This document shows, in pieces, positions 44,502 through 57,148 of a DNA stretch of 64,000 nt; the stretch's first letter is position 1; each line of letters begins with the position of its first letter. The notes under the pieces were generated by a model that ran no database searches, was not told the DNA's origin, and was given only the letters and a program-made list of their open reading frames with translations. The stretch lies in the NCBI GenBank assembly GCA_916700875.1, contig CAKAKS010000031.1:4592477-4656476 (forward strand). Reading direction: 5' to 3'. Position numbers and translations under genes: made by a program. The DNA comes from Sebastes aleutianus. Its lineage: Eukaryota > Chordata > Actinopteri > Perciformes > Sebastidae.

Positions 44502-45873
44502 CTGTAAGGATGCTATCAAACCAATGTTTCTATGTTTGTATGTAGGTATGCATATATCAACACAGATCTCAAACTGCAATGTCGTGAAACCTTTTCTAAA
44601 AGATCAGAATGTCTCTGTTGTGGTTGCATAGAAAAACAGCCCCCTGCTAAAACAACAACTTTACAGTCTACTTGTCAGTATGTATACACAGACAATTAAA
44701 AAAGAATATCACACAACTAGGGAAACACGTTTAAGCCATGTGCCCTTAACATCCATATCAATCACAGGGAATTAAGCCATTTGGCCATACGTCATATTGA
44801 TGTCTTGCACTTCTAGAGGGAAACACTTAATGTAAATCTATGTCCTGAGGTCTAATCCTAATTGAGTGTTCTAGACAGTGTTTTCCTTAGTTTTTGCCGT
44901 AACTGAGAACCCATTGTAGGGATTACAGACACAGCCTCTGGCCAAAACATCTAAGTAGCACTAAGAGGAAACACTTTCTTACATTTCTCATTAAATGTTG
45001 CAAATTTACTTAGCTTCAAGTTTGCTTTGAATTGCACGGTGAAACTTACTACATACTTTTCCATTTTCTTTGTTTTTTTTTTCCTTTCTTTTGCCTGACA
45101 GGTGAAGATTATTAGTCTGCAAGTGCACTTCTGACCCCCAACAGCTACCCACTAAACCTGCGTCAGACAATTTAAGAAAATGTGTTTAAAGCAAGGGAAG
45201 AAAATAACAAAGTCATTCTTTCAGGGAATAAAATTAATTAATCCGCAGAAGTAGTTAGGCTTCATTACTGCAAAGAGGATGTTGATTTTTTTTTCCCTTC
45301 CTTTTCCATGCGGCATTAATTTCTTTTGATCAGTGAGCTTTCTGGAAAATGCATTAAATATCAGCATCTGTCGTTTAGCCACGAGGGATTCAAAAAACGT
45401 CCGACTCCTGAGTTTGTCTAGCCAAACAGTGACGTTTGTGACGAAGTGATTTAGCTGAGAAATAGCCTTTAAACATATTTGCCGTAGATAGACACACTAG
45501 GTGGATTAAATGAGGAGTGAATGACAGCAGCTGTTGCAGAGACAAAGTGGACAGATGACAGATGTCCCCCAAGCTTGAAAACCGTTTCAATCACACCGTA
45601 ATGCATTTGCACTGATTAACCACCAAGCTATAGGCCTCACACTATTTAGAGTCAAAGTTTGATTTATTGGGAAATCGGTTTGCACAATCGCTTGCCCACA
45701 AACACGCTGGTGCTGGCCAAGGTTGCTGCACCAGCATCTGTGTGGAAGCCCATTTGTCTTGCGCTCACCGCTATGATCAAAATATCTTCAAAAGTACTCA
45801 TGTACAAAACTTTACTTGGGTTAATGTTCTGTTTTTCTATTTTTAAGATTTGTTGGTGTTACAAACTTAATAC
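44502..45873. other. No gene recognised
   Basis: Short ORFs only, with no recognised repeat ends. The plus-strand frame entering the array at 45897 is a chance extension. Confidence 0.35.
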
Positions 45874-46232
45874 CGTCACTTCCGGTTGCAAAAAAACAAG
45901 ATGGCAACGGCCAAAAAATCCAAGATGGCGACAGCCAAAAACCAAGATGGCGACTGCCAAAAAATCAAGATGGTGACAGCCAAAAACCAAGATGGCGATT
46001 GCCAAAAAAACAGGATGGCGACGGCAAAAAAATCCAAGATGGCGACGGCCAAAAAATCAAGATGGCGACTGCCAAAAAACCAAGATGGCGACAGCCAGAA
46101 ACCAAGATGGCGACAGCCAAAAACCAAGATGGTGACCATCAAATGCCGAACTCGAGGCTTCAGAACCGTAGTCTACAAACCAATAGGTGACGTCACGCTG
46201 ACTACGTTCACTTCTTATATGCAGTCTATGGT
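45874..46232 (+). repeat. Dispersed repeat family O, copy 3, with internal array
   Basis: It shares the CTTCCGGTTGC start of the terminal region and the AACTCGAGGCTTCA ... GTGACGTCACG end with copies 1 and 2. It lacks their long left part. Between these blocks the single motif unit of the other copies is expanded into eleven units. Confidence 0.75.
45897..46140 (+). promoter_or_regulatory. Eleven-unit tandem array of YY1-like AAGATGGCGAC motif
   Basis: Eleven units of about 22 bases, each with a core such as CAAGATGGCGACGGCC or CAAGATGGTGAC followed by an A-rich spacer. The core fits the vertebrate YY1 binding consensus AANATGGCGNC (established knowledge). Binding is inferred only. The long ORFs read on both strands here are products of the repeat and are not considered genes. 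Confidence 0.7.
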
Positions 46233-46389
46233 TTTGCATCATTATCTTTAAACTAATTTCAAGATGCATAATAAATCTTGTTTCCCCTAACTGGAATCCA
46301 AAGCATCATTCAAACACCTCACATTTGAAACATCACATTTTAGAGAATATGACTGTGTGGCAATTTTAATGTAAAAAAAATTGCTTTAA

Positions 46390-47012
46390 AGTGGCAGTAG
46401 GCAGTATATTTTTGGCATCAATTGGCAAAAATTCCATAATAACCTTTCAGCATATTGTAATTCAAGTGTTCTGAGAGATAACTAGACTTCTGCACCTCCT
46501 CATAGCTCTGTTTTCAGGCTTTAGAAAATCTAGCCCGTGACGGGAGACTTTGACCAATCACAGGTCATTTTATTGAGAGAGCGTTCCTATTGGCTGTGCT
46601 CTGGTCATGTGACCAGAACTTGGCGTTCCTTCACGAGATTTCACAATGGCGGCGGCGTCACAAACTTTCTCATTTTACAGCTAAACCGTGCACTACAAGA
46701 TGATTCTGAAAACATTTGAGGAGAGAAATAGGCATTAACGTAACAGAATATTGATTCATATTTGATCAGCGCGGCCTAGTTTGACCGTTTGGTCGGTGTT
46801 TGCGAGTGATTGACAGCCGACTCTCATAGACAGCAGCTGGACAGCGGACCTCAGATCAGCTCTTACTGGTTGTTTTCCTCCGGTCTGTGAAATCTTGCAG
46901 ATGCCGTTAGGAGCACAGGAGGACACAGAGACACTACTGTCATGATATAGCGACCGTTTTATAAAAAAACCTTTTTTTAATCATATTTGCGCCAATCTCG
47001 CCTACTTCAGCT
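46390..47012 (+). mobile_element. Family B TTAA MITE, copy B4
   Basis: 623 bp, flanked by TTAA at 46386-46389 and 47013-47016. The ends are AGTGGCAGTAGGCAGT and ATCTCGCCTACTTCAGCT. It contains the unduplicated right arm that is inverted-duplicated in B2. Confidence 0.88.
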
Positions 47013-47016
47013 TTAA

Positions 47017-50000
47017 ACTCTTTAAAAAAAACAGTGAAATGTAGAAAAATTAATGCTTTGTGACTCCACTGTAGGTCAGCGTGTACATCCCATCTTCTGA
47101 GAAGGCCAAAGATATATCAAAGGGTCATTTCATTCCAAATGTCAAGTGCAAATATAAGCGAAGCCGACACGGCCGCTGTGATCACATCTCGTCACAGCGC
47201 TGGCGGAGCTGTGTATAATGGAGTCTCATGTCCGTCCACTCAGTGTGAGGAGCTCTAATGCGCAGTCCACATAATGGTGTCCGTACTTTAATGGTTTAGT
47301 GGTGTGACAGCATGTTATTTTCTGATAACCAAGGGTGTCAGTCGGTATGTCAGTGAAGTTCCGAGTGGGCTTTCAGCAAATCAGAGTAGAAAATAGCAGG
47401 CCCTGTAGATAATAGCTAGCGCATTGTCTGCTGTACTGCATCTGATTGGATATGGATAGACAAGGGCAGCGAGGTGACTTCCAGTTGTCCACAGTAGCAG
47501 TGAAAATTGCTCTTTATTTCTTCCAAAGATGTATTTAGAGAAAATGCGAATGGGGTCGAACCAATGGTTGATTTGTGATGTAGAAAGCTTACAGTGCAAA
47601 AAAATGGACCACACATCTTGCATGCGGAGCAGAGTAAAGGGCGATCTAATAGTACTGCCAGCTAACCAGAGCAAGGGGGTCACTGCAGCTTGTAGAATTG
47701 AGCACCACAGACTATTGTTCCTTGAGTGAAGGCTAGAAGTCATCTAATTCTTCAAAGGGCTGCAAACAATGGGGCCCATCCCATTCTTTACCTGTCCACT
47801 ACGAGTGATGAGGCGGGCCTTACTTATCTCCATAGCAATTTATTAAGCACTCAACTTAGTGAAAGAGAGACTTGTTTTAAAGAGCAGCCAGCTTTATTGA
47901 TGCCGACACTCACAGATTGTATCGTTTCATTTGCATCAAGTTAGCAACATAATATCAAATTTAAAAGTTACTAAAAAAGTGAATCTTTGTTCTGGTTAGT
48001 TGCCACATGGCACACAACTTGATGTATTTTATAATTAGACTTGCAATGGCCTCCACATGATGTATTAGGGGTCTTACCTCTTAGTTGATTAAATCCCTAC
48101 AGCCATTTAAAGGTAGAAGGAAATGCACATCCTCCTCTGGACTGCTGCAGTATAACCTGCAAAATTCAGAGCTCTTGTTCTGACGAAACCGGTTGGCTGA
48201 CTCACCGTTTTCCAGTTTATGTAGTGCAAATCATCAGGAGTGTTTGGAGATGGCAACATTCTAGGGGACACATTGGACACGCACAGTTCAATCACTGTGT
48301 ACTGTCCGTGTCCAATGTGTCCACGTGTCCTTGAAAAATCATAAGAAAATTAAAAAAATTATTTTCTTCTCACTACACCACTGAACTCAGGATCAATCAT
48401 ATTCCACCAATCTTCTTTCTACATTCTTATCCAAAGAACAACAGTTTCTATTGAACTTCAACAGCTGCATATCATCTCCCTCATTTCATTGGGCCTAACC
48501 TTTATGGGACAGTTATAAATTTCCCAAAATGTTATACAAATAACATGCACGTCTGCATGATATTCCCTCTCAGGAGACGTACTGGACTCAATGTCAAACT
48601 GTCAGTACATCATGGTGTGGAGATAACGACTTTTTTTAAAAGGAAAGAGGAGCTGATATTGTTCTCCTAACACACCCGCTGATATGTAAACGATTGGGGG
48701 GGTGTATTGCCAGGGACCCGGGGGAGTGCTTTGTTGAATTTCGTGCAATTTGGACAACGTTCAATATGAATAAACTTTGAATAAACAAGCAAACAGTGCT
48801 CTGTGCAGCAGCACGGGAGGAGCTTCAGGACTATGCCAGCACGTCGTCTGCAGCGGACAGACAGTTCACTTTACAACAAAACTTCTTTACTTTCCTGAAA
48901 TCAACACGAGCGGATGGTCAACCGGAAGCAGAATCGAACCAGTGTATTTCACCGGTGTGACCATGAGTAAGCCACAACTTGGGTGTGTTTTTCCCCCGTG
49001 AGTGAGACTGTATATCCCCGGTGTAAGACTAACATTTATAAACTTACCGCCAGCAAAATACCTCCGGCAATTTAATCCATGCTTTCCTTTATAACCACAG
49101 TGTCAAACCAAGCAACAAATACACCTATTTGGAAATTACCGTCACTCTGCCAAGTGTATTTCACCGATGTTTCTGAGTGGGTTTTTCAGAGGCGGATTTA
49201 GTGATTTGGGTTCCACAAGGGCAAACGCAATGTACTTACATTTATTTAACGTCTATTCAAGATGGAGTTTTCAATTTCTAATATGATGCTGGAGAGTTTA
49301 ATGAATAATAATGCATTGTATATTAATTGATATATTTTTTGCGAGTCAAATCTAAATCTGAAAAGTAACATTTCTCTGTCGGGTAAATGTAGTACTTATA
49401 TGTTTTCCTCTGAAGTAGAAGTACACAGTAAGTAGTATACAGTTGCACAGGGCTTTGGGAGCCTTTTGTTAGTTGTTTCGTAGTACAATGAGTTAAACTA
49501 GTAAGATAATTCAATATTTTCCATATCTAAGCATCATAATAAATCCATAGCTATTTGGAGCTTGAACAGCAGAGTCTGCCCCTGGTGTTTTTTTTCCTGT
49601 GAACCAGTGTATTGCACAGGTGTTTCTGACCGTGAGTAGCCATGGCTTGGGTTTGTGATGCAGCCGTGTCATGGCAGGTGTATTGCTCAGGATCCCAAGG
49701 AAGCGTAGTGTCGAGTGCAAAGTTGTTTGTATGAGCAGTTTTACGGTTCTCGAGAAAGCTGCAATCAGCAACACCACAGGCCAAGCAATCGGCCCATTCT
49801 GAACAAGCATGTTTTGAACGGTCACTGCACTAGTTCTTCCTCCTAATTCCAAACCATTACCAAGCGCTCTTTGAGTGTACTGGATGACTCCAGCCGATAA
49901 CATACCAAAAATCTCTCTCTGCCCACTGCACACTTCCACTGTGCTTTTTGCTGTTTGCCATGATTGACATTAATAAATGTACAGAACAGGTTACGTCTTC

Positions 50001-51289
50001 GATTGAATTCATTAGGCTCCGAAGTTGTTGAACACTGTATAAGAGCAGTACACTAAAAATCAGCGGGCGATCCTCACTCCTGCTTGCTACATCTGCGTGG
50101 GACCTCAGCATGCCGCCGGAAATCTCCCCTGGAGTTCCCCGGCCTCCTGGAGTATAGAACGCTCCCCATAGGATATAAATAAATCCTGTATAATACACCC
50201 ACAGTGTTATGTAATAATGTGCTGATTATGTACAATTTAGGTTATTAGTAAAAAAATGGATGGCCTGTGCCCATTTAAAGAAGATTGTAATAAAAACAAT
50301 TCATTGGTATTATGTATAAAATATATAAATGTTTAAAAGTTTAATCATTTATAAGATGAAACAGTAGTTCACTTTGCAATCAGTTCATTCCCCTTGCTTG
50401 CAGGTACACAGAGTCTAACAACTGTCAATCACATGGATCCTATTAGTCCCATTGCCAGCAAAATATGTGTACATCCACCTGTGCAAGGTAATAAAAAAAA
50501 CAGTCAATTTTGTCTGACCTTGTACTAAACTAAGGCCTCCCAATTTAACAGTGGATAACCTTACTTTTTGGCATTGCCTGTCAATTGCAGACCCCAAATA
50601 TGCCCCAATTAGCTGCATCGTGGCTGTCACTGTCCTTGCCAAGAGGGCAAAGAAAAGCCATTAAATGCTTCTTTTTTTTTGCAACATGGGTTATTTTCGT
50701 AGCTCTGGCCATCATTCCCACAGGCTATGTTGATAGTTCACTAACCAGATTGAGCGGTGAGAGATCCGTGCTGATACGACATCGCTAGAACAAAGTCCGG
50801 TATGGCGAGTAACGCGAATGGTCAGACAATCAATTCGTAAAGAAAAGCTTTTTTTGTACATAGAAACACACAAACACTGATTTAACAGTTCTGACAAGCG
50901 ACCCTAACATCTATTAGAGAAAAAAAAATGCTGCAATGCAGGTTTGAGAATGCGTAAAAGAGAGAGATTGCCTCTGGGTTCCCACTGGCTTTACCTTTCC
51001 ACATCTCAGATCAATATTGTCTATCTAGTGAGAGCTTTTGATATATGAGGAGTCAATGCCGTTTCCCCCCCCCCACTAACTGAGGTTCTTGCTCTTTTAT
51101 CAAAACAAACCTCCAATGCTCATTAGAACCAACCTTTCCAAAAGACCGTTTTTAATAATTTGCAATGAAAATGAAGACGGCAATTGGAAAGGGTTATTAG
51201 ATTCAGGAAATAAATCCAAAGGCGAGTCAAATTTGACACCAACAGTTGTGTTTACTGTGATCTCTTAATTACCACGCTAAGGTGGATGA
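47017..51289. other. Largely unique sequence, no gene recognised
   Basis: About 4.3 kb. Several ORFs of 60-142 codons on both strands have no domain, start or splice support. Around 48900-49680, phrases such as CCAGTGTATT and GTGTATTTCACCG recur, hinting at an old degraded repeat. No RNA gene was seen. Confidence 0.4.
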
Positions 51290-51297
51290 CTCTACAT
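51290..51297. repeat. Left 8-bp target duplication of hAT element
   Basis: CTCTACAT, repeated exactly at 54028-54035 on the other side of the transposon. Confidence 0.97.
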
Positions 51298-54027
51298 CAG
51301 GGGTCACCAACCTTTTTGAAACCAAGAGCTACTTCTTGGGTACTGATTAATGCGAAGGGCTACCAGTTTGATACACACTTAAATAAATTGCCAGAAATAG
51401 CCAATTTGCTCAATTTACCTTTAACTCTATGTTATTATTAATAATTAATGATATTTATCTTTGTGAAAACACTGATCATGTTAATGATTTCTCACAACAA
51501 ATATATAGAAACAGATAAATATCAATATGCAACACTTTATTTTTATATTTTCTCTAAGTGCACATGTTTTTCAAATTTTTCAAACATTTGAAAATGATCA
51601 CTTCTACGACAGTCTTGTGAAATCACAATATCCCATTTTAACTAGCTAGCCACTAACATTTTTTAACAAATCATGAATTACTTTGCACCATGTTTGTACA
51701 AATAATAACTCATGTAAAATACAAAAATCAACTCTCAAATTTTTAAATAAATCATGTCACACTTTGAACTGGACACCAAATCTGTTATCTGTTTCTTTGT
51801 CAGTTAGTGGGAAGCCTGGCATTGCATGCTGTTAACCAGTGTGTTGTACTCTGGTGTGTAACTTGACACTGCAACTCTGAGTGAGTCTTGCAGATGTGCA
51901 TCAGTGAGGCGTGTTCTGTGTTTGTTCTTGATGAAGTTCATGTCAGAAAAGGCTGATTCACAAAGATAAGTTGAACCAAACAGGCTTGCAACCTTCATAG
52001 CTGCTGCGCATACACCACTGTACTTTTCTGTGTCAAGAAGGCACCAAAAGTTTGGTGCAGCCTGATGGGCTTTGAGGTGGAGGTCATTTTGCAGTGTTAC
52101 AATTTCAATCTCCACCTGTTCAGCATCCAGGCTGAATGTTGCACTTAACTGCTCAGCAATACATGATATGTCCACGTTCATGAAAGGATTAGAAATGAAC
52201 GACACACATGGCTCAAGCTGATCCAGGTCACAAAACCTGTTCTCAAACTCTTGCCCAACTCTGTTTATGACCTGAGAGTACTTTTCTGCAACTTTGTCAA
52301 AAGCCTCAGATGCAGAAGCATTGTCTTTCAGCACCATCTGCACAGAGGGAAAGTGCAGCACTTTTTTTCTCTGTAAATGCACAGAGAAAAGGTTCATCTT
52401 AGCTTTAAATGCATTTAAAGCACTTATCATATCGGCGACAGTTTTACCTTTGCCTTGCAGCTCACAGTTCAAACTGTTCAGTTTCCCAGTAATGTCCGTT
52501 AAAAATGCAAGGTCAAGTATCCACTCAGTGTCCTCCAGCAGCACGGTGTCCTCACCTCTGGACTGCATGAACTCTTTGATTTCACCCAAAAGTGACAAAA
52601 AACGTTGCAAAATTCGTCCCCTGCTGAGCCATCGGATTTCTGTGTGTAGTAGCAGGTCATCATATTCAGCTGACAGCTCCTCCAAAAGTACCTTGAATGT
52701 TCTGTGCTGTTTAGCTCTGGAGCGGATGCTGTTTATGATCTTCACGACGGGAGTCATTACGTGCTCAAAGCAGATCACTTTTGCACATAAGGCCTGCTGG
52801 TGTATGATGCAGTGGTACTGCAGAAAGTTTGGGAACTCTGGGTCAGCTTTACAGTGAGCAACGAATCCTGTGTGTCGGCCGATCATAGCAGGAGCCCCAT
52901 CCGTAGTCACTGATACCAGCTTTTCCAGCGGCACCTTTTTTTCCACCAAAAACTCCTTCACTGCGTTATAAATGTCAACTCCCCTCGTAGTTGTCTTCAG
53001 GGGCAGTAGTGTCAGAAGTTCTTCTTTTGTGGAGAAATCATCAAACACCATCCGGATAAAGACCATCAGCTGAGCCGTACTGCTGCTGTCCACCGACTCG
53101 TCACACTGGATGCTGAACCACCGGCACCTCGCCAGATCACCGTCCAGCTGGTCGGCCAAGTTCCCAGACATCATCGACACTCTTCTTACCATTGTAGTTG
53201 CCCCGAGTTGAACATTGGAGAGACTGGAGAGTACATCGGTTCCATACTTCTCGTCTTCAAGCACAGTTTTAGCAATTATCATCATTGCTTCTTTGACAAC
53301 CTCCCCGTCTGTAAATGCCTTCTTTTTCTTCATCAAGAATTGCGTAGCTCTAAACGAGGCTTCGGTTGCTTTTTGGGAGTTTTTAACCGGTCTAGTGAAA
53401 AAAGACTGCTGTTTGCACAAAGCTGCCTTTAACTCGCGGGCTTTTTCTGCTCGCAGTGCGCTGCCCGGTGGGTAGTTAGCATGGTAGCTTGTGTGACATG
53501 TAGTGAAATGTCTCTCCACATTGTGCCGCTTTGCTATCGCCACAGTTGCCCCGCAAATGAGACACACGCAGGATCCTTTCACAGTGGTAAAAAAAAACTC
53601 TACCTCCCATTCGTCGTGAAAATGATATGTTTTCTTTCTTTTTTCTGCCATTTTTTGGGGTAACTCTTCTCCTCATTTTCGTTGCGTCTGCTAGCTTGTT
53701 TGTATGAGCGCAACAAACGCTACGTTTTGGTCATGCGCACAATACTGACCTTTGAACTATACTAGGTCAGAGTTCATTTATATTAAACACAAAAAACATT
53801 TTAAATTTTAAGTGTTTTTATATATATATGTTGTCATTTGTAAGTTACATGCAAGTCTGATTTAAACAACAATAGCAAAAAAATAAAATAAATAAAATTT
53901 AAAAAAAATAGAGGCAGCTCACTGGTAAGTGCTGCTATTTGAGCTATTTTTAGAACAGGCCAGCGCGCGACTCATCTAGTCCTTACGGGCGACCTGTTGC
54001 CCGCGGGCACCGCGTTGGTGACCCCTG
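51298..54027 (-). mobile_element. Complete hAT transposon, probably autonomous
   Basis: 2730 bp with perfect 14-bp inverted ends (CAGGGGTCACCAAC and GTTGGTGACCCCTG) and a perfect 8-bp duplication CTCTACAT. It encodes a single intronless transposase on the minus strand. About 376 bases of leader lie upstream of the ATG and about 500 bases downstream of the stop. A minus-strand AATAAA signal lies near 51537-51542. Intact ends, duplication and ORF together suggest recent insertion. Confidence 0.95.
51804..53651 (-). CDS. hAT superfamily transposase, BED finger type (ZBED5/FAM200-like)
   Basis: The 615-residue protein would excise and insert the surrounding element. Residues about 5-60 form a BED-type zinc finger with C30, C33, H48 and H53. 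The RNase H-like core follows: IQCDESVDSS with D184, VTTDGAPAMIG with D251, and the CIIHQQALCAK (C-x2-H) signature at 281-291. An alpha-helical insertion covers the middle. The C-terminal dimerisation region (about 549-595) contains YLCESAFSDMNFIKNKHRTR with E565. So the D-D-E catalytic set appears complete. The ATG has a good context (A at -3, G at +4). Similar proteins are known both as active hAT transposases and as host-domesticated ZBED5, FAM200 and EPM2AIP1. Here the perfect element ends show it is still a transposon. No frameshift or stop is present. Confidence 0.93.
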   Translation of the reverse strand: MAEKRKKTYHFHDEWEVEFFFTTVKGSCVCLICGATVAIAKRHNVERHFTTCHTSYHANYPPGSALRAEKARELKAALCKQQSFFTRPVKNSQKATEASFRATQFLMKKKKAFTDGEVVKEAMMIIAKTVLEDEKYGTDVLSSLSNVQLGATTMVRRVSMMSGNLADQLDGDLARCRWFSIQCDESVDSSSTAQLMVFIRMVFDDFSTKEELLTLLPLKTTTRGVDIYNAVKEFLVEKKVPLEKLVSVTTDGAPAMIGRHTGFVAHCKADPEFPNFLQYHCIIHQQALCAKVICFEHVMTPVVKIINSIRSRAKQHRTFKVLLEELSAEYDDLLLHTEIRWLSRGRILQRFLSLLGEIKEFMQSRGEDTVLLEDTEWILDLAFLTDITGKLNSLNCELQGKGKTVADMISALNAFKAKMNLFSVHLQRKKVLHFPSVQMVLKDNASASEAFDKVAEKYSQVINRVGQEFENRFCDLDQLEPCVSFISNPFMNVDISCIAEQLSATFSLDAEQVEIEIVTLQNDLHLKAHQAAPNFWCLLDTEKYSGVCAAAMKVASLFGSTYLCESAFSDMNFIKNKHRTRLTDAHLQDSLRVAVSSYTPEYNTLVNSMQCQASH

Positions 54028-54035
54028 CTCTACAT

Positions 54036-56582
54036 TGAGGGGCTGGACACGTTGTTCCTTACCCTGACTGCTACCATCATTCACGGGGCACAGCGATAGC
54101 TTCTCAACTAAGAAATAAGGCGAGGAGCTGTTCTAATTTAATAAATAAATAACATTTTATTGATTTTAAATATTTTGTGTGCGGATGAGTATTGACAGAA
54201 GAGTCTCTCTGGCTCTTAAGCAATGAAACATGTACAATACTGAATGATGCAAGAGAGGCTTCAGTAAGTGTTGCAGTATCCTCAGAGTCAATGGATAAAC
54301 ATTGCTCATCAGACAGAGCCGACTGTAAATTACAAGCAGACAAATGGAATTAATTTGAAAGATGGTTATATAACATTATTTATTACAATATTTATGTATT
54401 ATAATATTCCAGACAATTAATCAAACAGAATATATGTACAGGGTCTGCCACTGGCATTTTTTTTCTGTCTTCCTCTCGGAAATTTGATCTGCAACTTCTG
54501 AAATCTCTGCGCTAAATGAAGAAATAACATTTTAGATCTGATGTCATTCAATGTTCAATATATTTTACATAAAAGACATTATATGCATGGTAAATTCTAG
54601 AGTTAAAATTACACCATAGCTTCAGGGAGAGCCCTATTTTTGGGGGGTTGGGAGGGTACTCTACACAGTACTGTACTTTGTTTTTGTCATCTACAGTGGT
54701 TATTTGCATAAAAACACACAATTCAAATGATAATGATTATTTAAATATTTGCTTTGATTAAAAAAATCTGTAGTTTTAATGATGTATTAAATGCTGCTTA
54801 GAGCTAGTGTTAGGAAGTTAAACAGGTCATAATTCCCTCCTTAATATCTTTTTTATAAGTTTCTCGCCAAAAGCTTAATTTTACAAGTTTACATTTGAAC
54901 ACATCATGATAGTGCTGTAATTTACTTTCACCCAATAGTTATTTTTACCGAGCAGAGCTTGAACGTCTCATAATGTAATGTAATGACAACTCTATTAATG
55001 TTAGTAGCTCCGTTATTTAACCAAGCAGGACTGTGCTGCCCACCGGCTTCTAACAGGTAACGTTACTAACTCTCCTCCTGTTGATTTCAACACGGATTTG
55101 TTGTTCAGTTTAGCATTATCGGGGGAAAAATAGGGTGCGCCCCTAAGGCTTATTAACGCTTTTGAATGCTTTTTTTCTCTCTGCCGAGGCTCCAGTCAAA
55201 CCGAAACATGTTACTGCGTGCGTATGCTTCACTGTGCATGCGTAACAGTCGGAGAGCATCGAACAGGAATCTGTAGTCACGGAGTCATGAGATGCCAAGG
55301 AATCGGACAACTAAGAACCGATTCTCTGTTCTCATCCCTAGCGTTATCCCTGCCTGCCAAAGTGGCGGAAGGCCTGACGACAATGCCAAAAATGTACCCG
55401 TGTTTGGCGGGTGCTAATTTCAGACCCTGTATGTGTAGTATAGATAGTGAGGCATATAAAGTCAGTCTCAAGTAGCTGTGAATAGTGACAACTCACTTGA
55501 CTATAGCTGCATCATACCCAATGTAAAGAAATAACTGCAGATGCAAATAATACAATAATTTTTTTGTAGAGTAGCCTAAGAAGAACTTTGCTCTCGACAC
55601 CCCCGCGTGCATCACAGGTGTGGAGGTGGACAGCAGCGCTGGAATTCCCAACGTATACTTCAGTGGCCTACAGGAGCCAGACTTGAATGCTGCAGGGAAT
55701 TTGACTCAACACCTTAACAGGCAGGAAAGAAATATTGGCTATAATGATGTATGTTTATTTTACACTTTCTTTAGTAGCAGAAATGATGCTTTACTTTTAA
55801 AAGAAGGATGTTGCTTACACAGTATAGGCAATCATATAACGGATTTATTAGAGGATAGACCCCTCCAGCTTCTTCTTGGTGGACTGGTCTTGTGTGCATA
55901 TTTGATTGTTTGCTGGTATTAGCTTGGGATGTATTGCCTCGGGCTGTTCGCTCATCTGTACCTTCCACCGTGCATTAAAATTGTATGGCTTTTATCAACA
56001 ATCTGCCAGAAGATATCATCTTTAGCCTTGGTAGTGTGAAAGATTCTGTGTGGACTCTATTATTTTTCTCTGTCCTTCTTCTGTAAAAAATGTTAAATAA
56101 AACAGAATGACAGGTAGAAGTATACAAGCAAAGGGTCTCACTAAACATTGTCTCACGCAACTCAAAGAGGATGCTAGAAATAGCTGAAATGGTTTTTGGC
56201 AGGCTACCTACGGTACCAGTGTTGCACCGTATTGTGACTACAAACATAACCTGATTGGAACATACAGTAACTACATGTTGCCACACAACCTGACAGGGTT
56301 CAAAATAAAATCTAACACCGGTTTCAACATTTTTACCATACCATACTGGCAGTATTGGTGTGCTGATATCATACAGAGAGTGCTGCTATTGGCTGTTGAG
56401 AGAGTAGAAGTGTTAACCAAAGTGTTGATTGAACAAACTGCAGCTTTTTTGAGCCAGATGACGGCTGTGAGGCTTCACACTTATTAGACTCTTGTGGTCA
56501 GAGGGTGCAGATTGAACATTTGGAAACAGCTCCAAATAGCATAGTGTAAAGCAATATGTTTCAACCTGATCTTTCTCTTTAA
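54036..56582. other. No gene recognised; a degraded hAT-like fragment
   Basis: About 2.5 kb. A fragment around 55290-55345 with AAGGAATCGGACAACTAAGA and TTCTCATCCCTA resembles a hAT terminus. Short ORFs such as 55620-55922 (+) have no domain. Confidence 0.4.
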
Positions 56583-56958
56583 AGCAGCAGTAGGATTAGT
56601 AGAATTGGAGCAAATATGATTATAAAAAGTAATTTTTTATAAAAAGGTCACTATATCCTGACAGTAATGCATGATACAGGAAATCTGTAAAAAAAATCAG
56701 CATCTTTGATCAGAGTTTGCGAGTTATTGACAGCTGCCACCGTTGAATGAACGGCCAATAGGAACGCTCTCTCTCTGACATGACCACTGATTGGCCAAAG
56801 TCTCCCGTCACGAGCTAGATTTTCTAAAGCCTGAAAACAGAGCCATGATGAGGTGCAGAAGTCTATTTATCTCTCAGAACACTTGAATTACAATATGCTG
56901 AAAGGTTATTATGGAATTTTTGCCCAATGATGCCCAAAACTTTCTGCCTACCCTCGCT
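56583..56958 (-). mobile_element. Family B TTAA MITE, internally shortened copy B5
   Basis: 376 bp with TTAA at 56579-56582 and 56959-56962 and ends AGCAGCAGTAGGATTAG / CTGCCTACCCTCGCT. The central part of the family is missing. Its terminal 78 bases nearly equal the fragment at 1-78. Confidence 0.88.
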
Positions 56959-57148
56959 TTAATTCAAATTTTTATTTATTAAACAAAATGAAGAAAAGAA
57001 AAAATCTGCAAATCTTTATGAACGTCAAAAACTAGATGAATTTAATTTCAAAACCATTTTGTAGCACAAGAAATTGGAGGGAAACAAAGTGAAAAAAGGA
57101 AGAGAAATGCATTATAGTCCAGGTAATAGACAGTATGTATCCATATAC

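Noticed and set aside
45886..46251. Long ORFs on both strands over the AAGATGG array
   Set aside because: They are direct translations of a 22-bp tandem repeat and are open on both strands for that reason alone.
47062..47130. Exon-like minus-strand stretch reading LAFSEDGMYTLTYSG
   Set aside because: The frame is closed by a stop a few codons upstream and no convincing donor follows.
49511..49939. 142-codon minus-strand ORF
   Set aside because: No recognised domain, and another frame is open across the same bases.
52294..52857. 187-codon plus-strand ORF
   Set aside because: Antisense shadow of the hAT transposase.
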